Assembly (NCBI GenBank): GCA_022573715.1
Contig: JACZTL010000005.1
Location: forward strand, 71,265 to 118,857
Direction of reading: 5' to 3'
Length of the DNA: 47,593 bases
Source of the DNA: Bacteroidota bacterium
GTDB lineage: Bacteria; Bacteroidota; Ignavibacteria; Ignavibacteriales; Ignavibacteriaceae
In this document: piece by piece, positions 18,008-26,975 of the stretch
Layout: the number at the start of each line of letters is the position of its first letter
Numbering within the stretch: position 1 is the stretch's first letter
The notes under the pieces: model-generated
Seen by the model: only the letters and a program-made list of their open reading frames with translations
The model's database searches: none
Told to the model about the DNA's origin: nothing
Made by a program: the position numbers and the translations under genes

Positions 18008-19618
18008 ATGAATAAACTAAAAATTCCAATAAGCATATTATTATTAACAATTGGTATTGTATTAGGGGTTCAATTTCAAAAAAATTTTTCAAGTGATAGC
18101 CTCCAGGACAGCATTGAAAAAATGGATGACGTGTTAAGATTAACACAGCGCTACTATGTTGAAAAAGTTGACACACATAAATTAGTCGAAGCAGCAATTA
18201 AGGGAATGTTGGATAAATTGGATCCCCACAGCGTATATATAAATGCAAATAGATTAAAAACAATTGAAGAATCTTTAAGAGGAAATTTTGAAGGCATTGG
18301 AATTGAGTTTCAAGTTATAGACGACACATTAACTGTGGTTTCACCTATAACCGGTGGTCCTAGTGAACAATTGGGAATTTTGCCAGGTGATAGAATAATA
18401 AAAATTGAAAATGAAAGTGCAATCGGAATTAGAAACGAAGAAGTTAGACAAAAACTAAGAGGTAAATCAGGCACAAAAGTGAAAATAACAATTATAAGAT
18501 ATGGCACAGATAATCCCATTGAGTACACTATCGTAAGAGATAAAATACCAATTTACTCAGTAGATGTACATTTAATGATAAATAAAGATGTCGGTTACGT
18601 AAGCGTTTCAAGATTTTCCCGAACAACTTCAAGGGAGTTGTTAGACGCCTTAAAAGACTTGAAACAAAAAGGAATGAATCGCTTATTACTTGATTTACGC
18701 GGAAATCCAGGTGGTTATTTAAATCAGGCTGTAAAAGTTGCGGATATTTTTATCTCAGGTGAAAAAAAAATAGTTTACACAAAAGGAAGAAGAAAGGAAT
18801 TTAATGAAGAATTCAATGCTTCATTAGAATCGGATTTTGAAAATATACCTTTATTAATTTTAGTAAATAAAGGTTCTGCAAGCGCCAGTGAAATTGTTTC
18901 GGGAGCTGTACAGGATTGGGATAGGGGGCTTATAGTGGGAACTACTACCTTCGGTAAAGGACTTGTTCAGAGACAGTTTACTTTGTCCGATGGTTCAGCC
19001 CTTAGACTTACAATATCTAAATATTACACTCCATCAGGCAGGCTTATACAAAGAGATTACAAAAATCTAAAAAATAAAGAGGAATATTATAACAATGCAG
19101 GTGATTCTACATTAGTTGATGGAGACAATCTGTATCATAAAGCTGATAAAGATACATCTGCAAAGTATTTTAAAACAAAAGGTGGAAGAAAAGTTTATGG
19201 GGGTGGGGGAATTACACCGGATTATATAATTAAATCTGCTAAAAGTACCAGCTATACAACTGATTTATTAAGGCAAAATGCTTTCTATAAATTTGTTCTA
19301 AGATATTTAGAAACTAATAAACAAAATATTATTAAAAAATACGGTGATAATTTGAAATTGTTTAATAAAAATTTTAATATAAATACTTCTACACTGAATA
19401 ACTTTTTAGAATTTGCAAAAAAACTTAAAGTTAACTTTAATTCAAAAGAATTTAATGTTGACAAGAATTATATAAAAGCAAGATTAAAAGCACAGATAGC
19501 AAGAAATTTTTGGAAAAATAAAGGCTGGTATACTGTCTTATTAAATCAAGACAAACAAATACAAAAATCATTGTCCTTATTTAAAGAAGCAAGTGATTTG
19601 GCAGGATTAAACAATTAA
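18008..19618 (+). CDS. C-terminal processing peptidase, S41 family
   Basis: 536 residues. An N-terminal signal/anchor helix (about 6-22) is followed by a Ctp N-domain, a PDZ domain (about 85-165, GIGIEFQVIDDTLTV ... LGILPGDRIIKI) and the S41 core. The catalytic Ser lies in NKGSASASEIVSG near 290, and the Lys in TFGKGLVQ near 317. A long C-terminal part continues to residue 536. It should cleave C-terminal tails of envelope proteins, acting in the periplasm. It lies 4 bases before a carbonic-anhydrase-like gene. Confidence 0.93.
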   Translation: MNKLKIPISILLLTIGIVLGVQFQKNFSSDSLQDSIEKMDDVLRLTQRYYVEKVDTHKLVEAAIKGMLDKLDPHSVYINANRLKTIEESLRGNFEGIGIEFQVIDDTLTVVSPITGGPSEQLGILPGDRIIKIENESAIGIRNEEVRQKLRGKSGTKVKITIIRYGTDNPIEYTIVRDKIPIYSVDVHLMINKDVGYVSVSRFSRTTSRELLDALKDLKQKGMNRLLLDLRGNPGGYLNQAVKVADIFISGEKKIVYTKGRRKEFNEEFNASLESDFENIPLLILVNKGSASASEIVSGAVQDWDRGLIVGTTTFGKGLVQRQFTLSDGSALRLTISKYYTPSGRLIQRDYKNLKNKEEYYNNAGDSTLVDGDNLYHKADKDTSAKYFKTKGGRKVYGGGGITPDYIIKSAKSTSYTTDLLRQNAFYKFVLRYLETNKQNIIKKYGDNLKLFNKNFNINTSTLNNFLEFAKKLKVNFNSKEFNVDKNYIKARLKAQIARNFWKNKGWYTVLLNQDKQIQKSLSLFKEASDLAGLNN

Positions 19619-19622
19619 AAAA

Positions 19623-20198
19623 ATGAATGCAATTAGTGAAATAAAGAAAAGATTATCAGACGAGTGTGTTTTTCCTTATGAAGGAATTACACCCAAATTA
19701 CATCCATCTGTATTTTTAGCTCCGGGTTCAAAAGTTATTGGTGATGTTGAAATGAAAGAAGGAAGTAGTCTTTGGTTTAATACTGTTGCTAGAGGTGATG
19801 TTCATTATATTAAAATAGGTAAGTTCACTAATATTCAAGATTGCTCAATGCTGCACGTAACAAATAACAAATTCCCACTAAATTTGGGAAATAATATTAC
19901 AGTCGGACACTCTGTTATTTTGCACGGTTGTACAATAAACGATGAGTCTTTAATTGGAATGGGTGCTATTATTCTTGATGGTGCAAGAGTGAACAAACAT
20001 TCAATAGTGGCAGCAGGTGCGGTTATAACTCAGGGATTTGAAATACCCGAAGGCAAAGTAGCTGCTGGTGTTCCATGTAAGATTATAAGAGATGTAACTA
20101 AAGATGAAATAGAAGAAATGAAATTATCAGCATTACGTTACTTTAATTATGCGGAAAAAACTTTAAAATCATTCACAGAAATCACTCAGACTACTTGA
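19623..20198 (+). CDS. Gamma-carbonic anhydrase-like hexapeptide-repeat protein
   Basis: 191 residues of left-handed beta-helix repeats. Three metal-binding His are in place (GDVHYIKIG, SMLHVT, TVGHSVILHGC), along with the RGD segment. YrdA/PaaY-type proteins of this family are trimeric, bind zinc or iron at subunit interfaces and may hydrate CO2 or hydrolyse thioesters. Which activity applies cannot be told. The ATG lies 4 bases after the S41 protease stop. Confidence 0.88.
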   Translation: MNAISEIKKRLSDECVFPYEGITPKLHPSVFLAPGSKVIGDVEMKEGSSLWFNTVARGDVHYIKIGKFTNIQDCSMLHVTNNKFPLNLGNNITVGHSVILHGCTINDESLIGMGAIILDGARVNKHSIVAAGAVITQGFEIPEGKVAAGVPCKIIRDVTKDEIEEMKLSALRYFNYAEKTLKSFTEITQTT

Positions 20199-20242
20199 CA
20201 TTTTGATGAAATAAACATTTCTTATAAAAATAGGAATAATTT

Positions 20243-20671
20243 TTGGTAAAAAATGTACATATCTATTCGATCTATGATTATCAGATTAACAAAATTCTAA
20301 TCCATAAATTAATATACTTTTTAAAAAATAGATTAAATTTTTCAATCAATTTATTGGAGATAAATTTCATAAACGAGGAAGAAATTCATAAATTAAATAA
20401 TGAACATTTAGGACATAATTACTCAACAGATATATTAACATTTAACTATACCGGAGATAATAAAAAATTAGAAGGTGAAATATTTATATCATTTAAAGAT
20501 GCATTTGAAAATGCTAAAAAATTTAAAGTTTCTTTGAAGAATGAATTATGCAGGTTGGTTATTCACGGTATACTTCATTTGGTTGGATTTGACGATAAAA
20601 TAGGAAAAGATAATTTAATAATGAAAGAACAAGAAAATTTATTATTAAATAATTTCTGTAAATTGTTTTAA
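20243..20671 (+). CDS. ybeY: Endoribonuclease YbeY (16S rRNA maturation)
   Basis: 142 residues; UPF0054 fold with STDILTFNY in the middle. The metal site reads HGILHLVGFDD: two His are present but the third ligand, His in E. coli, is Asp here, as I recall for Bacteroidota YbeY. It processes the 16S rRNA 3' end and helps ribosome quality control. The best start is TTG at 20243, 8 bases after AGGAAT; the nearby ATG at 20253 is out of frame. Confidence 0.9.
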   Translation: MVKNVHIYSIYDYQINKILIHKLIYFLKNRLNFSINLLEINFINEEEIHKLNNEHLGHNYSTDILTFNYTGDNKKLEGEIFISFKDAFENAKKFKVSLKNELCRLVIHGILHLVGFDDKIGKDNLIMKEQENLLLNNFCKLF

Positions 20672-20689
20672 AAATAATTAAAGGTATTT

Positions 20690-21148
20690 ATGATCAGCAA
20701 AATAGTTGATGTATTAGTAAAAGTAAGAGAAAAAATTAACGAAGAAAATATTAAAGAAGAGAATTTAGAAAAATTAAAATTAGAAAAGTTATATAATCAA
20801 AACATTGTTGCGGCTACTTACAGTTGGATTTATGAAAAAAATCTACGTAAACTAGCTGTTGCAAAATCTATCCCTTTACATCAAAGAAAAGACATTGGAA
20901 TATCTACTGATGAAGAAATTAGAGCGATCGGATTAAAAAATTATGATTATCTTCTTCATTTTTATAATATAGGTTTGCTTACTCATCTGGAATTTGATTA
21001 TATTCTAGATGAATTGAAATCAATACCTATTGATAGCATTAACTTGTATCAAATAAATGTTCTCTTGCTTTCTTTATACTTGGATTTAGAAAAACTATCA
21101 TTACCTGGGAGCAGGTTAACGCTTCATTCTTCTGACACAATTAACTAA
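20690..21148 (+). CDS. DUF494/Smg-like protein
   Basis: 152 residues, cytosolic, helical. The C-terminal half (STDEEIRAIGLKNYDYLLHF ... GLLTHLEFDYILDEL) resembles the Smg family (DUF494), whose gene lies directly before topA in many bacteria, as it does here. Function is not established. It lies 18 bases after ybeY and 11 before topA. Confidence 0.65.
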   Translation: MISKIVDVLVKVREKINEENIKEENLEKLKLEKLYNQNIVAATYSWIYEKNLRKLAVAKSIPLHQRKDIGISTDEEIRAIGLKNYDYLLHFYNIGLLTHLEFDYILDELKSIPIDSINLYQINVLLLSLYLDLEKLSLPGSRLTLHSSDTIN

Positions 21149-21159
21149 AAAAATATATA

Positions 21160-23496
21160 ATGGCTACAAATCTTGTAATCGTAGAGTCACCGGCGAAAGC
21201 AAAAACTATAAATAAGTATTTGGGAAGAAACTATAAAGTTGAAGCTACAATAGGACATATTAGAAATTTACCTAAGACAAAACTTGGTGTAGATATTGAA
21301 AATAATTTTAAACCAAATTATTTAAATATAAGAGGGAAGGGAGACCTAATAAAAAAAATAAAATCTTTGGTTTCCAAGAGTAAGGACATATACATTGCTA
21401 CTGACCCCGATAGAGAAGGTGAGGCAATAGCTCAAGATATTGCAGATGTTATCAAACTTAAAGAAGGCTCTAAATTGTACCGAGTTCTTTTCAATGAGAT
21501 AACAAAATCTGGTATTAAGAAAGCTATGAATTCTCCGAGAGAGATTGATCAATCGTTAGTTCAATCACAAAGAGCAAGAAGGGTGATGGACAGAATTATC
21601 GGTTATAAAATAAGTCCTTTTTTGTGGAAAGCTGTAATAGAACTTTCAGGGAATGCTATTGTATCAGCAGGGAGAGTTCAATCCGTTGCATTAAAAATTA
21701 TCTGCGACAGAGAAAAAGTTATTGATGAATTTATTAAAACAGAATACTGGAGCATTTGGACAATATTTAGAACCAATAATGAAGAAGAGTTTAGAGCAAA
21801 ATTATTCAGTATTGACGGCAGGGATATAAAAATTCAACCAAAACCTGAAATGTCGGATAAAGATTGGGATGAATTTTTGAAAAAATATATTTCTATATCA
21901 AATAAAGAAACTGCAGAGAAAATTTTTAACTCTATTTCAAATAAAGATGAATTTATAATATCTGCAATTACTAAAAGAAATACTAAACGTAATCCGTTAC
22001 CTCCGTTTATTACAAGCTCATTGCAGGCGGAAGCATCAAGAAGAATAGGGATGAGTCCAAGACAAACAATGATGATTGCACAAAGATTATACGAAGGAAT
22101 AGGACTTGGGGAATTCGGAACTCAAGGTTTAATAACTTATATGAGAACCGATTCAACAAGATTAAGTGATGAAATATTGTCCTTGGCATCCGAATATATT
22201 AAAAATATGTACGGGAATGAATATGCCCCTTCAGCTCCGAACAGATTTGAAAAGAAAAAGAAACAAAATATTCAGGATGCTCACGAAGCTATAAGACCCA
22301 CTTCTTTAGAGTTTCCTCCCGGAAAAGTTACACAGTTTTTAGATAAAAAAACATTAAAAATTTATGAGTTAATTTGGAACAGGTTTGTAGCATCTCAAAT
22401 GACACCTGCTTTACTGGAAACGACGGTTATAGAAATTTCTGTTGATGAATACCTATTTAAAGCATTTGGAAGTGCAACAAAATTTTTAGGTTATCAAAAA
22501 GTATATGAAGAAATATTAGAGAAAAAACCCGGGGCGGAAGAAAAAGAAGAATACAGAAACGAAAAAATTCCTTTAGGTCTAAAAAAAGATCAAAATTTAA
22601 ATTTAGAAGATTTACAAAAGACGCAACATTTTACAAAACCTCCTGCAAGATTTTCAGAGAGTTCACTTATTAAAGAATTGGAAAGAAACGGAATAGGACG
22701 ACCAAGTACATATTCACATATTATTACAACTATCCAGGATAGGAAATATGTTAACCATGAACAGAAAAAATTGATCCCAACAATTTTAGGCAAAGAAGTA
22801 AGCAGAATTTTGGTCCAAAATTTCCCTAAAATAATTAGCGAAGAATTCACATCTCTAATGGAAACGGAATTAGATCAAATAGCTGCCGGTGTTCAAAAAT
22901 ATGAAAAGGTTTTATCGGATTTCTATGACCCGTTTGCCAAAGCTCTTATTGAAGTGGAAGATAAAATAGAAAAAATTATCTGCGAGAAATGCAATGGGGA
23001 GATGGAAATTAAATTCGGCAGGTTCGGAAGATACCTCGGCTGTAGCAACTATCCTGAATGTGATAATATAAAATCATTCAAAGAAATAGCTGATTCCAAA
23101 AAAGAACCGGAATACACAGGCGAATCCTGTGAAAAATGCGATGGAAAACTTTTGTATAGAGAAGGAAAGTTTGGAAGATTTATCGGTTGTGAAAATTTTC
23201 CAAGCTGTGATTTTATTAAAAATATAACATTGGGAGTAAGTTGTCTGAAATGTAAGGTCGGAGATGTTGTTGAAAGAAAATCAAAACGAGGCAGGTTATT
23301 TTACGGTTGCTCAAGATTTCCGGATTGTGATTTCGTAAGTTGGTACAAACCTGTGCCCACTCAATGCCCGAATAAAGATTCTGATTATATGGAGAAAAGA
23401 TATTCAAAGAAAAAAGACAATTATCTTAAATGTCCTGTTTGTGGTGAAGAATTAATTATTCAAGAAGAGGAAGAAAAAACAGAAGAAGTATTATAA
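21160..23496 (+). CDS. topA: DNA topoisomerase I
   Basis: 778 residues, type IA. The Toprim domain opens with VIVESPAKAKTINKYLG and includes DPDREGEAIA; the active-site Tyr lies in LITYMRTDSTRLS near 328. The C-terminus holds three Cys4 zinc ribbons (about 608-635, 656-684, 694-721) and a fourth, degenerate one. It relaxes negative supercoils. It is 2 bases upstream of a tyrosine recombinase gene. Confidence 0.96.
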   Translation: MATNLVIVESPAKAKTINKYLGRNYKVEATIGHIRNLPKTKLGVDIENNFKPNYLNIRGKGDLIKKIKSLVSKSKDIYIATDPDREGEAIAQDIADVIKLKEGSKLYRVLFNEITKSGIKKAMNSPREIDQSLVQSQRARRVMDRIIGYKISPFLWKAVIELSGNAIVSAGRVQSVALKIICDREKVIDEFIKTEYWSIWTIFRTNNEEEFRAKLFSIDGRDIKIQPKPEMSDKDWDEFLKKYISISNKETAEKIFNSISNKDEFIISAITKRNTKRNPLPPFITSSLQAEASRRIGMSPRQTMMIAQRLYEGIGLGEFGTQGLITYMRTDSTRLSDEILSLASEYIKNMYGNEYAPSAPNRFEKKKKQNIQDAHEAIRPTSLEFPPGKVTQFLDKKTLKIYELIWNRFVASQMTPALLETTVIEISVDEYLFKAFGSATKFLGYQKVYEEILEKKPGAEEKEEYRNEKIPLGLKKDQNLNLEDLQKTQHFTKPPARFSESSLIKELERNGIGRPSTYSHIITTIQDRKYVNHEQKKLIPTILGKEVSRILVQNFPKIISEEFTSLMETELDQIAAGVQKYEKVLSDFYDPFAKALIEVEDKIEKIICEKCNGEMEIKFGRFGRYLGCSNYPECDNIKSFKEIADSKKEPEYTGESCEKCDGKLLYREGKFGRFIGCENFPSCDFIKNITLGVSCLKCKVGDVVERKSKRGRLFYGCSRFPDCDFVSWYKPVPTQCPNKDSDYMEKRYSKKKDNYLKCPVCGEELIIQEEEEKTEEVL

Positions 23497-23498
23497 TT

Positions 23499-24380
23499 AT
23501 GCAATTGAAAAATGCTATTGACAATTTTATTAGTGATTTAACAAATGTTAAAAGATATTCTGATAATACTATCAAAGCCTATAATACCGACTTGGTGCAT
23601 TTCTATAATTATTGTGAGAATTATAATAAAATGAATCTATCTCATATCACTGAGAAATTTATCAAAACATATTTAATGCGGTTAAATGAATCCGGTTTCT
23701 CTATGCGAAGTATTTCAAGAAAATTAGCATCAATTAGAGGTTTGTTTAAGTTTGCTTATTCAAATAATCTTATAGACTTTAACCCGACTTTGAATATTTC
23801 AAATCCGAAAGCGGAAAAAAAATTACCTGAAATAATAAATGAAGAAGCGATTGACGAATTATATTCAGTTATTGACAATAGTTCGAAAGACCCCAAATTA
23901 GTAAAATGTATAATCGAGATTCTATATGGTTGTGCGCTGCGAGTTTCAGAGCTTTGCAACTTAAATTATGTAGATGTGGATCTTAACACAAATACGGTAA
24001 GAGTATTAGGTAAAGGAAATAAAACCAGAATTGTTCCAATTGGTAGTAAATCTAAGATCATTATAAAGGATTATATTTCCGATAAAACTTTTAGGAATTC
24101 TAATGATGCATTTTTAGTAAACAAACATGGACGAAGAATTTATTCAAGAATGGTACACAGAATGGTTAATAAATATCTTTCGCAAGTAACAGACATAAAG
24201 AAGAAAAGCCCTCATATTTTCAGACATAGTGCCGCCACACATATGCTTGATAGAGGCGCAGACTTGAGAGCAGTTAAAGAAATACTTGGGCACGAAAATT
24301 TATCAACTACACAAATTTATACTCACGTTAGTGTAGAAAGATTAAAATCTACATATAAAAAATCTCATCCTAAATCATAA
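23499..24380 (+). CDS. Tyrosine recombinase XerC/XerD
   Basis: 293 residues. The SAM-like core-binding domain is at 1-90 and the catalytic domain at 105-290. All catalytic residues are seen: Arg in CALRVSELCNL near 150, Lys in LGKGNKTRIVPIG near 173, His-x-x-Arg in HIFRHSAATHML near 240, His in LGHENLS near 265, and Tyr in QIYTHV near 274. It resolves chromosome dimers at dif. It sits in a housekeeping run after topA rather than beside mobile genes, so a chromosomal Xer role is favoured. XerC versus XerD cannot be decided. Confidence 0.93.
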   Translation: MQLKNAIDNFISDLTNVKRYSDNTIKAYNTDLVHFYNYCENYNKMNLSHITEKFIKTYLMRLNESGFSMRSISRKLASIRGLFKFAYSNNLIDFNPTLNISNPKAEKKLPEIINEEAIDELYSVIDNSSKDPKLVKCIIEILYGCALRVSELCNLNYVDVDLNTNTVRVLGKGNKTRIVPIGSKSKIIIKDYISDKTFRNSNDAFLVNKHGRRIYSRMVHRMVNKYLSQVTDIKKKSPHIFRHSAATHMLDRGADLRAVKEILGHENLSTTQIYTHVSVERLKSTYKKSHPKS

Positions 24381-24397
24381 TAAATTTGAGGTGAATT

Positions 24398-24694
24398 ATG
24401 AACATAAAAATAACAGCAAGAAAATTTAAAGCTCATCAAACTCTAAAAGACTTTATCAGTGATGAAGTATCTTCTCTTCAAAAGTTTTATGATAATATTA
24501 TGAATGCTGAAATTATTCTAAGCTATATAAAACCAAACAAGAGTGTGAAAAATGCAGAAATCATAATACAAGTACCCGGACAAACCTTAAAAGCAAAAGA
24601 AGAAAGCAACGATTTTAGTAAATCCGTAGCAGTATCTGTTAATAAGCTTAAATCTCAATTAAAGAAATTTAAATCAAAACAAATAGCACATTAA
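24398..24694 (+). CDS. hpf: Ribosome hibernation promoting factor, short form
   Basis: 98 residues with the HPF/RaiA fold (MNIKITARKFKAHQTLKDFI ... AEIIIQVPGQTLKAKEES). The long-form C-terminal dimerisation domain is absent. It binds the 30S decoding site and stores ribosomes in stationary phase. AGGTG before the ATG sets the start. Its stop abuts the hprK start with no gap. Confidence 0.9.
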   Translation: MNIKITARKFKAHQTLKDFISDEVSSLQKFYDNIMNAEIILSYIKPNKSVKNAEIIIQVPGQTLKAKEESNDFSKSVAVSVNKLKSQLKKFKSKQIAH

Positions 24695-25708
24695 ATGTTT
24701 AAAATTGATGAAAAATCTCTTTCAAGGAAAAAGTCAATTACCATAAAATACTTTTATGAAACCATAAAAGATATATTTAATATAAAACTTATTTCAAATA
24801 AAACCGGGTTTGAAAAAATTATTACAACTAAAGACCTACTCAGGCCCGGTTTAGCTTTATCAGGATTTCTTGATTCTTTTTCATATGATAGAGTACAAAT
24901 ATTCGGGAATACGGAATTAATATTTCTTAAACAACTTTCAAAAGAACAGCAAAAGAATACATTAAAGAATTTTTTTGAATTCAAAATTCCTTGTATAATT
25001 TTTACTAATAACAATAAACCACCTAAATTGTTATTAGATTTTGCAAACAAAAATAATATTGCTGTATTCACTTCTCCATTTACAACAACAAAAACAAGTT
25101 ATTTAATAAATGATTTTTTAGATGATCAATTTGCAACAAGAATTTCTATTCATGGTGCTTTTGTGGACGTTTACGGTGCAGGAATTTTATTTGTTGGTAA
25201 ATCAGGAATTGGCAAAAGCGAAGTTGCCCTAGACCTAATTGAGAGGGGACACAGACTTGTAGCGGATGATGTTATTATACTTACTAAAAAAGGTGAAAAC
25301 ATTTTAATGGGAGCAGGTACAAATTTAGTAAAACATTTTATGGAAATAAGAGGCCTTGGACTCATAAATATTGAAAAAATGTTCGGCATTAGGGCAATAC
25401 GTTACCAAAAAAGATTAGAAATTGTTGTGGAATTGGAATTTTGGGATAAAGATCAAAGTTATACCAGAACTGGTTTAGATGAAGAAACAATTACTATATC
25501 AGGTGTAGATATTTTGTATGTTAGACTTCCGATAATACCGGGCAAAAATATTACTGTAATTTCCGAAGTAATAAGTCTGAACTATCTATTAAAACATTAT
25601 GGATACGATTCTGCTAAATTATTTGAAAAAAGGCTTCAAACTAAAATAAAAGATAAATCTAATAAAGATTTGAGAGGGGTAGACTATTTTGAACACGATT
25701 TTGAATAA
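24695..25708 (+). CDS. hprK: HPr kinase/phosphorylase
   Basis: 337 residues. The C-terminal kinase domain has the P-loop GKSGIGKSEVALDLI near 170, then LVADDVI. The signature MEIRGLGLINIEKMFG lies near 216. The N-terminal domain (about 15-140) is typical. It phosphorylates HPr on Ser46 to link carbon state with regulation; no HPr gene lies in the window, and in non-Firmicutes its role is often unclear. The ATG directly follows the hpf stop, a linkage also found in Proteobacteria. Confidence 0.93.
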   Translation: MFKIDEKSLSRKKSITIKYFYETIKDIFNIKLISNKTGFEKIITTKDLLRPGLALSGFLDSFSYDRVQIFGNTELIFLKQLSKEQQKNTLKNFFEFKIPCIIFTNNNKPPKLLLDFANKNNIAVFTSPFTTTKTSYLINDFLDDQFATRISIHGAFVDVYGAGILFVGKSGIGKSEVALDLIERGHRLVADDVIILTKKGENILMGAGTNLVKHFMEIRGLGLINIEKMFGIRAIRYQKRLEIVVELEFWDKDQSYTRTGLDEETITISGVDILYVRLPIIPGKNITVISEVISLNYLLKHYGYDSAKLFEKRLQTKIKDKSNKDLRGVDYFEHDFE

Positions 25709-25725
25709 AAAAGTTTAAATTTTAC

Positions 25726-25756
25726 TTGACAAATCTTTGATATTTAATTACTTTCG
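25726..25756 (+). promoter_or_regulatory. Candidate promoter of the M23 peptidase gene
   Basis: TTGACA (25726-25731), a 17-base spacer and TACTTTCG (25749-25756), which matches the Bacteroidota -7 consensus TAnnTTTG at 7 of 8 positions. The likely transcript start is only a few bases before the ATG at 25767, so the mRNA may be nearly leaderless. Confidence 0.5.
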
Positions 25757-25766
25757 GCTCGTATTT

Positions 25767-26702
25767 ATGAAAAAATTATATTCTTTCTCAAAAGAAAAGC
25801 TGCAATTTGTAGAAATAAAAAATTACAAATCTAAGCTATTTGTTTACTTTTCTCTCGCAGTCATTACTTTTAGTTCATTACTGTTCGGAGGATATTACTA
25901 CCTATTAACTTTGACAGGTACTGCTAATACCGTTAGTGCCTTAAAATCAGAAAATAGATTATTAAGCCAAAAACTTGCTGAGATTGTGAATAAATATGAA
26001 TCAATTAATAATCAAATGGATTCATTAGCTAAATATGATTACCAACTTAGATTAGTGTCAAACTTAATTCCAATTTCCGAAGAAGAACGTTTACTTGGTA
26101 TTGGTGGCGGATCTTTTGATAACAGTATTGATTATCTAAGTGATAATGCAGGCAAACAATTAAAAGATGCACTTAATTTTATAGAGAAACTTACTAGAAA
26201 AATTGAATTTGAGAAATCGAATTATTATAAAATATCTGAAAAATTAAAAGAAAATAAAAAACTATATGCTTCAATCCCTGCTATAAAACCTGCAGAAGGT
26301 GTTGCATTTCGCTATTTTGGAATGAGAATGCATCCAATCCTAAATAAAAAACGTATGCACACAGGCATAGATTTTTTGGCAAACTGGAGAACCCCGGTAC
26401 ACGTTACGGGAAACGGTAAAGTGCAGTTTGTAGGATATCGCGGTGGATATGGATTATGCGTACAGGTTGATCACGGTTTTGGATATTCAACACTCTATGC
26501 CCATCTTTCTAAAGTTTTAGTTAGAAAAGGTAAAAAACTTAAAAGGGGAGATATAATAGCTAAAACAGGTAATTCCGGATTATCAACAGGGCCCCACCTT
26601 CATTATGAAGTGAGGCACGACGGAAAAGCTCTTAATCCTAGTAGATTTTTCTTTGACGATATGAATTATTTTGAAACTGAAACTAAGACTAAGAGTAAAT
26701 AA
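25767..26702 (+). CDS. M23 (LytM) family metallopeptidase, membrane-anchored
   Basis: 311 residues from the ATG at 25767; an upstream TTG at 25737 overlaps the promoter and is less likely. One transmembrane helix (about 22-45) is followed by a coiled coil (about 55-90) and the LytM domain: HTGIDF near 198 and HLHYEV near 277 supply the zinc ligands, so it should be active on peptidoglycan peptides. Such proteins occur in Bacteroidota beside division and SMC genes. Confidence 0.9.
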   Translation: MKKLYSFSKEKLQFVEIKNYKSKLFVYFSLAVITFSSLLFGGYYYLLTLTGTANTVSALKSENRLLSQKLAEIVNKYESINNQMDSLAKYDYQLRLVSNLIPISEEERLLGIGGGSFDNSIDYLSDNAGKQLKDALNFIEKLTRKIEFEKSNYYKISEKLKENKKLYASIPAIKPAEGVAFRYFGMRMHPILNKKRMHTGIDFLANWRTPVHVTGNGKVQFVGYRGGYGLCVQVDHGFGYSTLYAHLSKVLVRKGKKLKRGDIIAKTGNSGLSTGPHLHYEVRHDGKALNPSRFFFDDMNYFETETKTKSK

Positions 26703-26720
26703 ATACCGAGAGATTTGCTT

Positions 26721-26951
26721 ATGATGATCTGGACTGTTGAATTAGCTGCTTTTTTAGATGATGCACCTTGGCCTGCAAAAAAAGATGAATTACTTGAATA
26801 TGCAGATAGAATTGGTGCGCCATATGAAGTTATTCAAAATCTTTCTGAACTTGAAGATGCTGAAGAACCTTATGAATCTATTGAAGACATATGGCCCGAT
26901 TATCCTTCTGAAGAAGATTTCTTCTACAACCTTGATGACGATGATTATTAA
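26721..26951 (+). CDS. DUF2795 family small acidic protein
   Basis: About 76 residues, very acidic, starting at the ATG at 26721 (a second ATG follows at 26724; the TTG at 26715 is less likely). It contains WTVELAAFLDDAPWPAKKDE and the ending SIEDIWPDYPSEEDFFYN, both typical of the DUF2795 family. Function unknown. No Cys and no membrane segment. It ends 24 bases before the delta-prime gene. Confidence 0.85.
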   Translation: MMIWTVELAAFLDDAPWPAKKDELLEYADRIGAPYEVIQNLSELEDAEEPYESIEDIWPDYPSEEDFFYNLDDDDY

Positions 26952-26975
26952 AAATGCTTTTGAACCGCTTTTTTT

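Noticed and set aside
23499-24380. XerC/D-like gene as a phage or mobile-element integrase
   Set aside because: It lies in a housekeeping run after topA, with no attachment sites or phage genes nearby.
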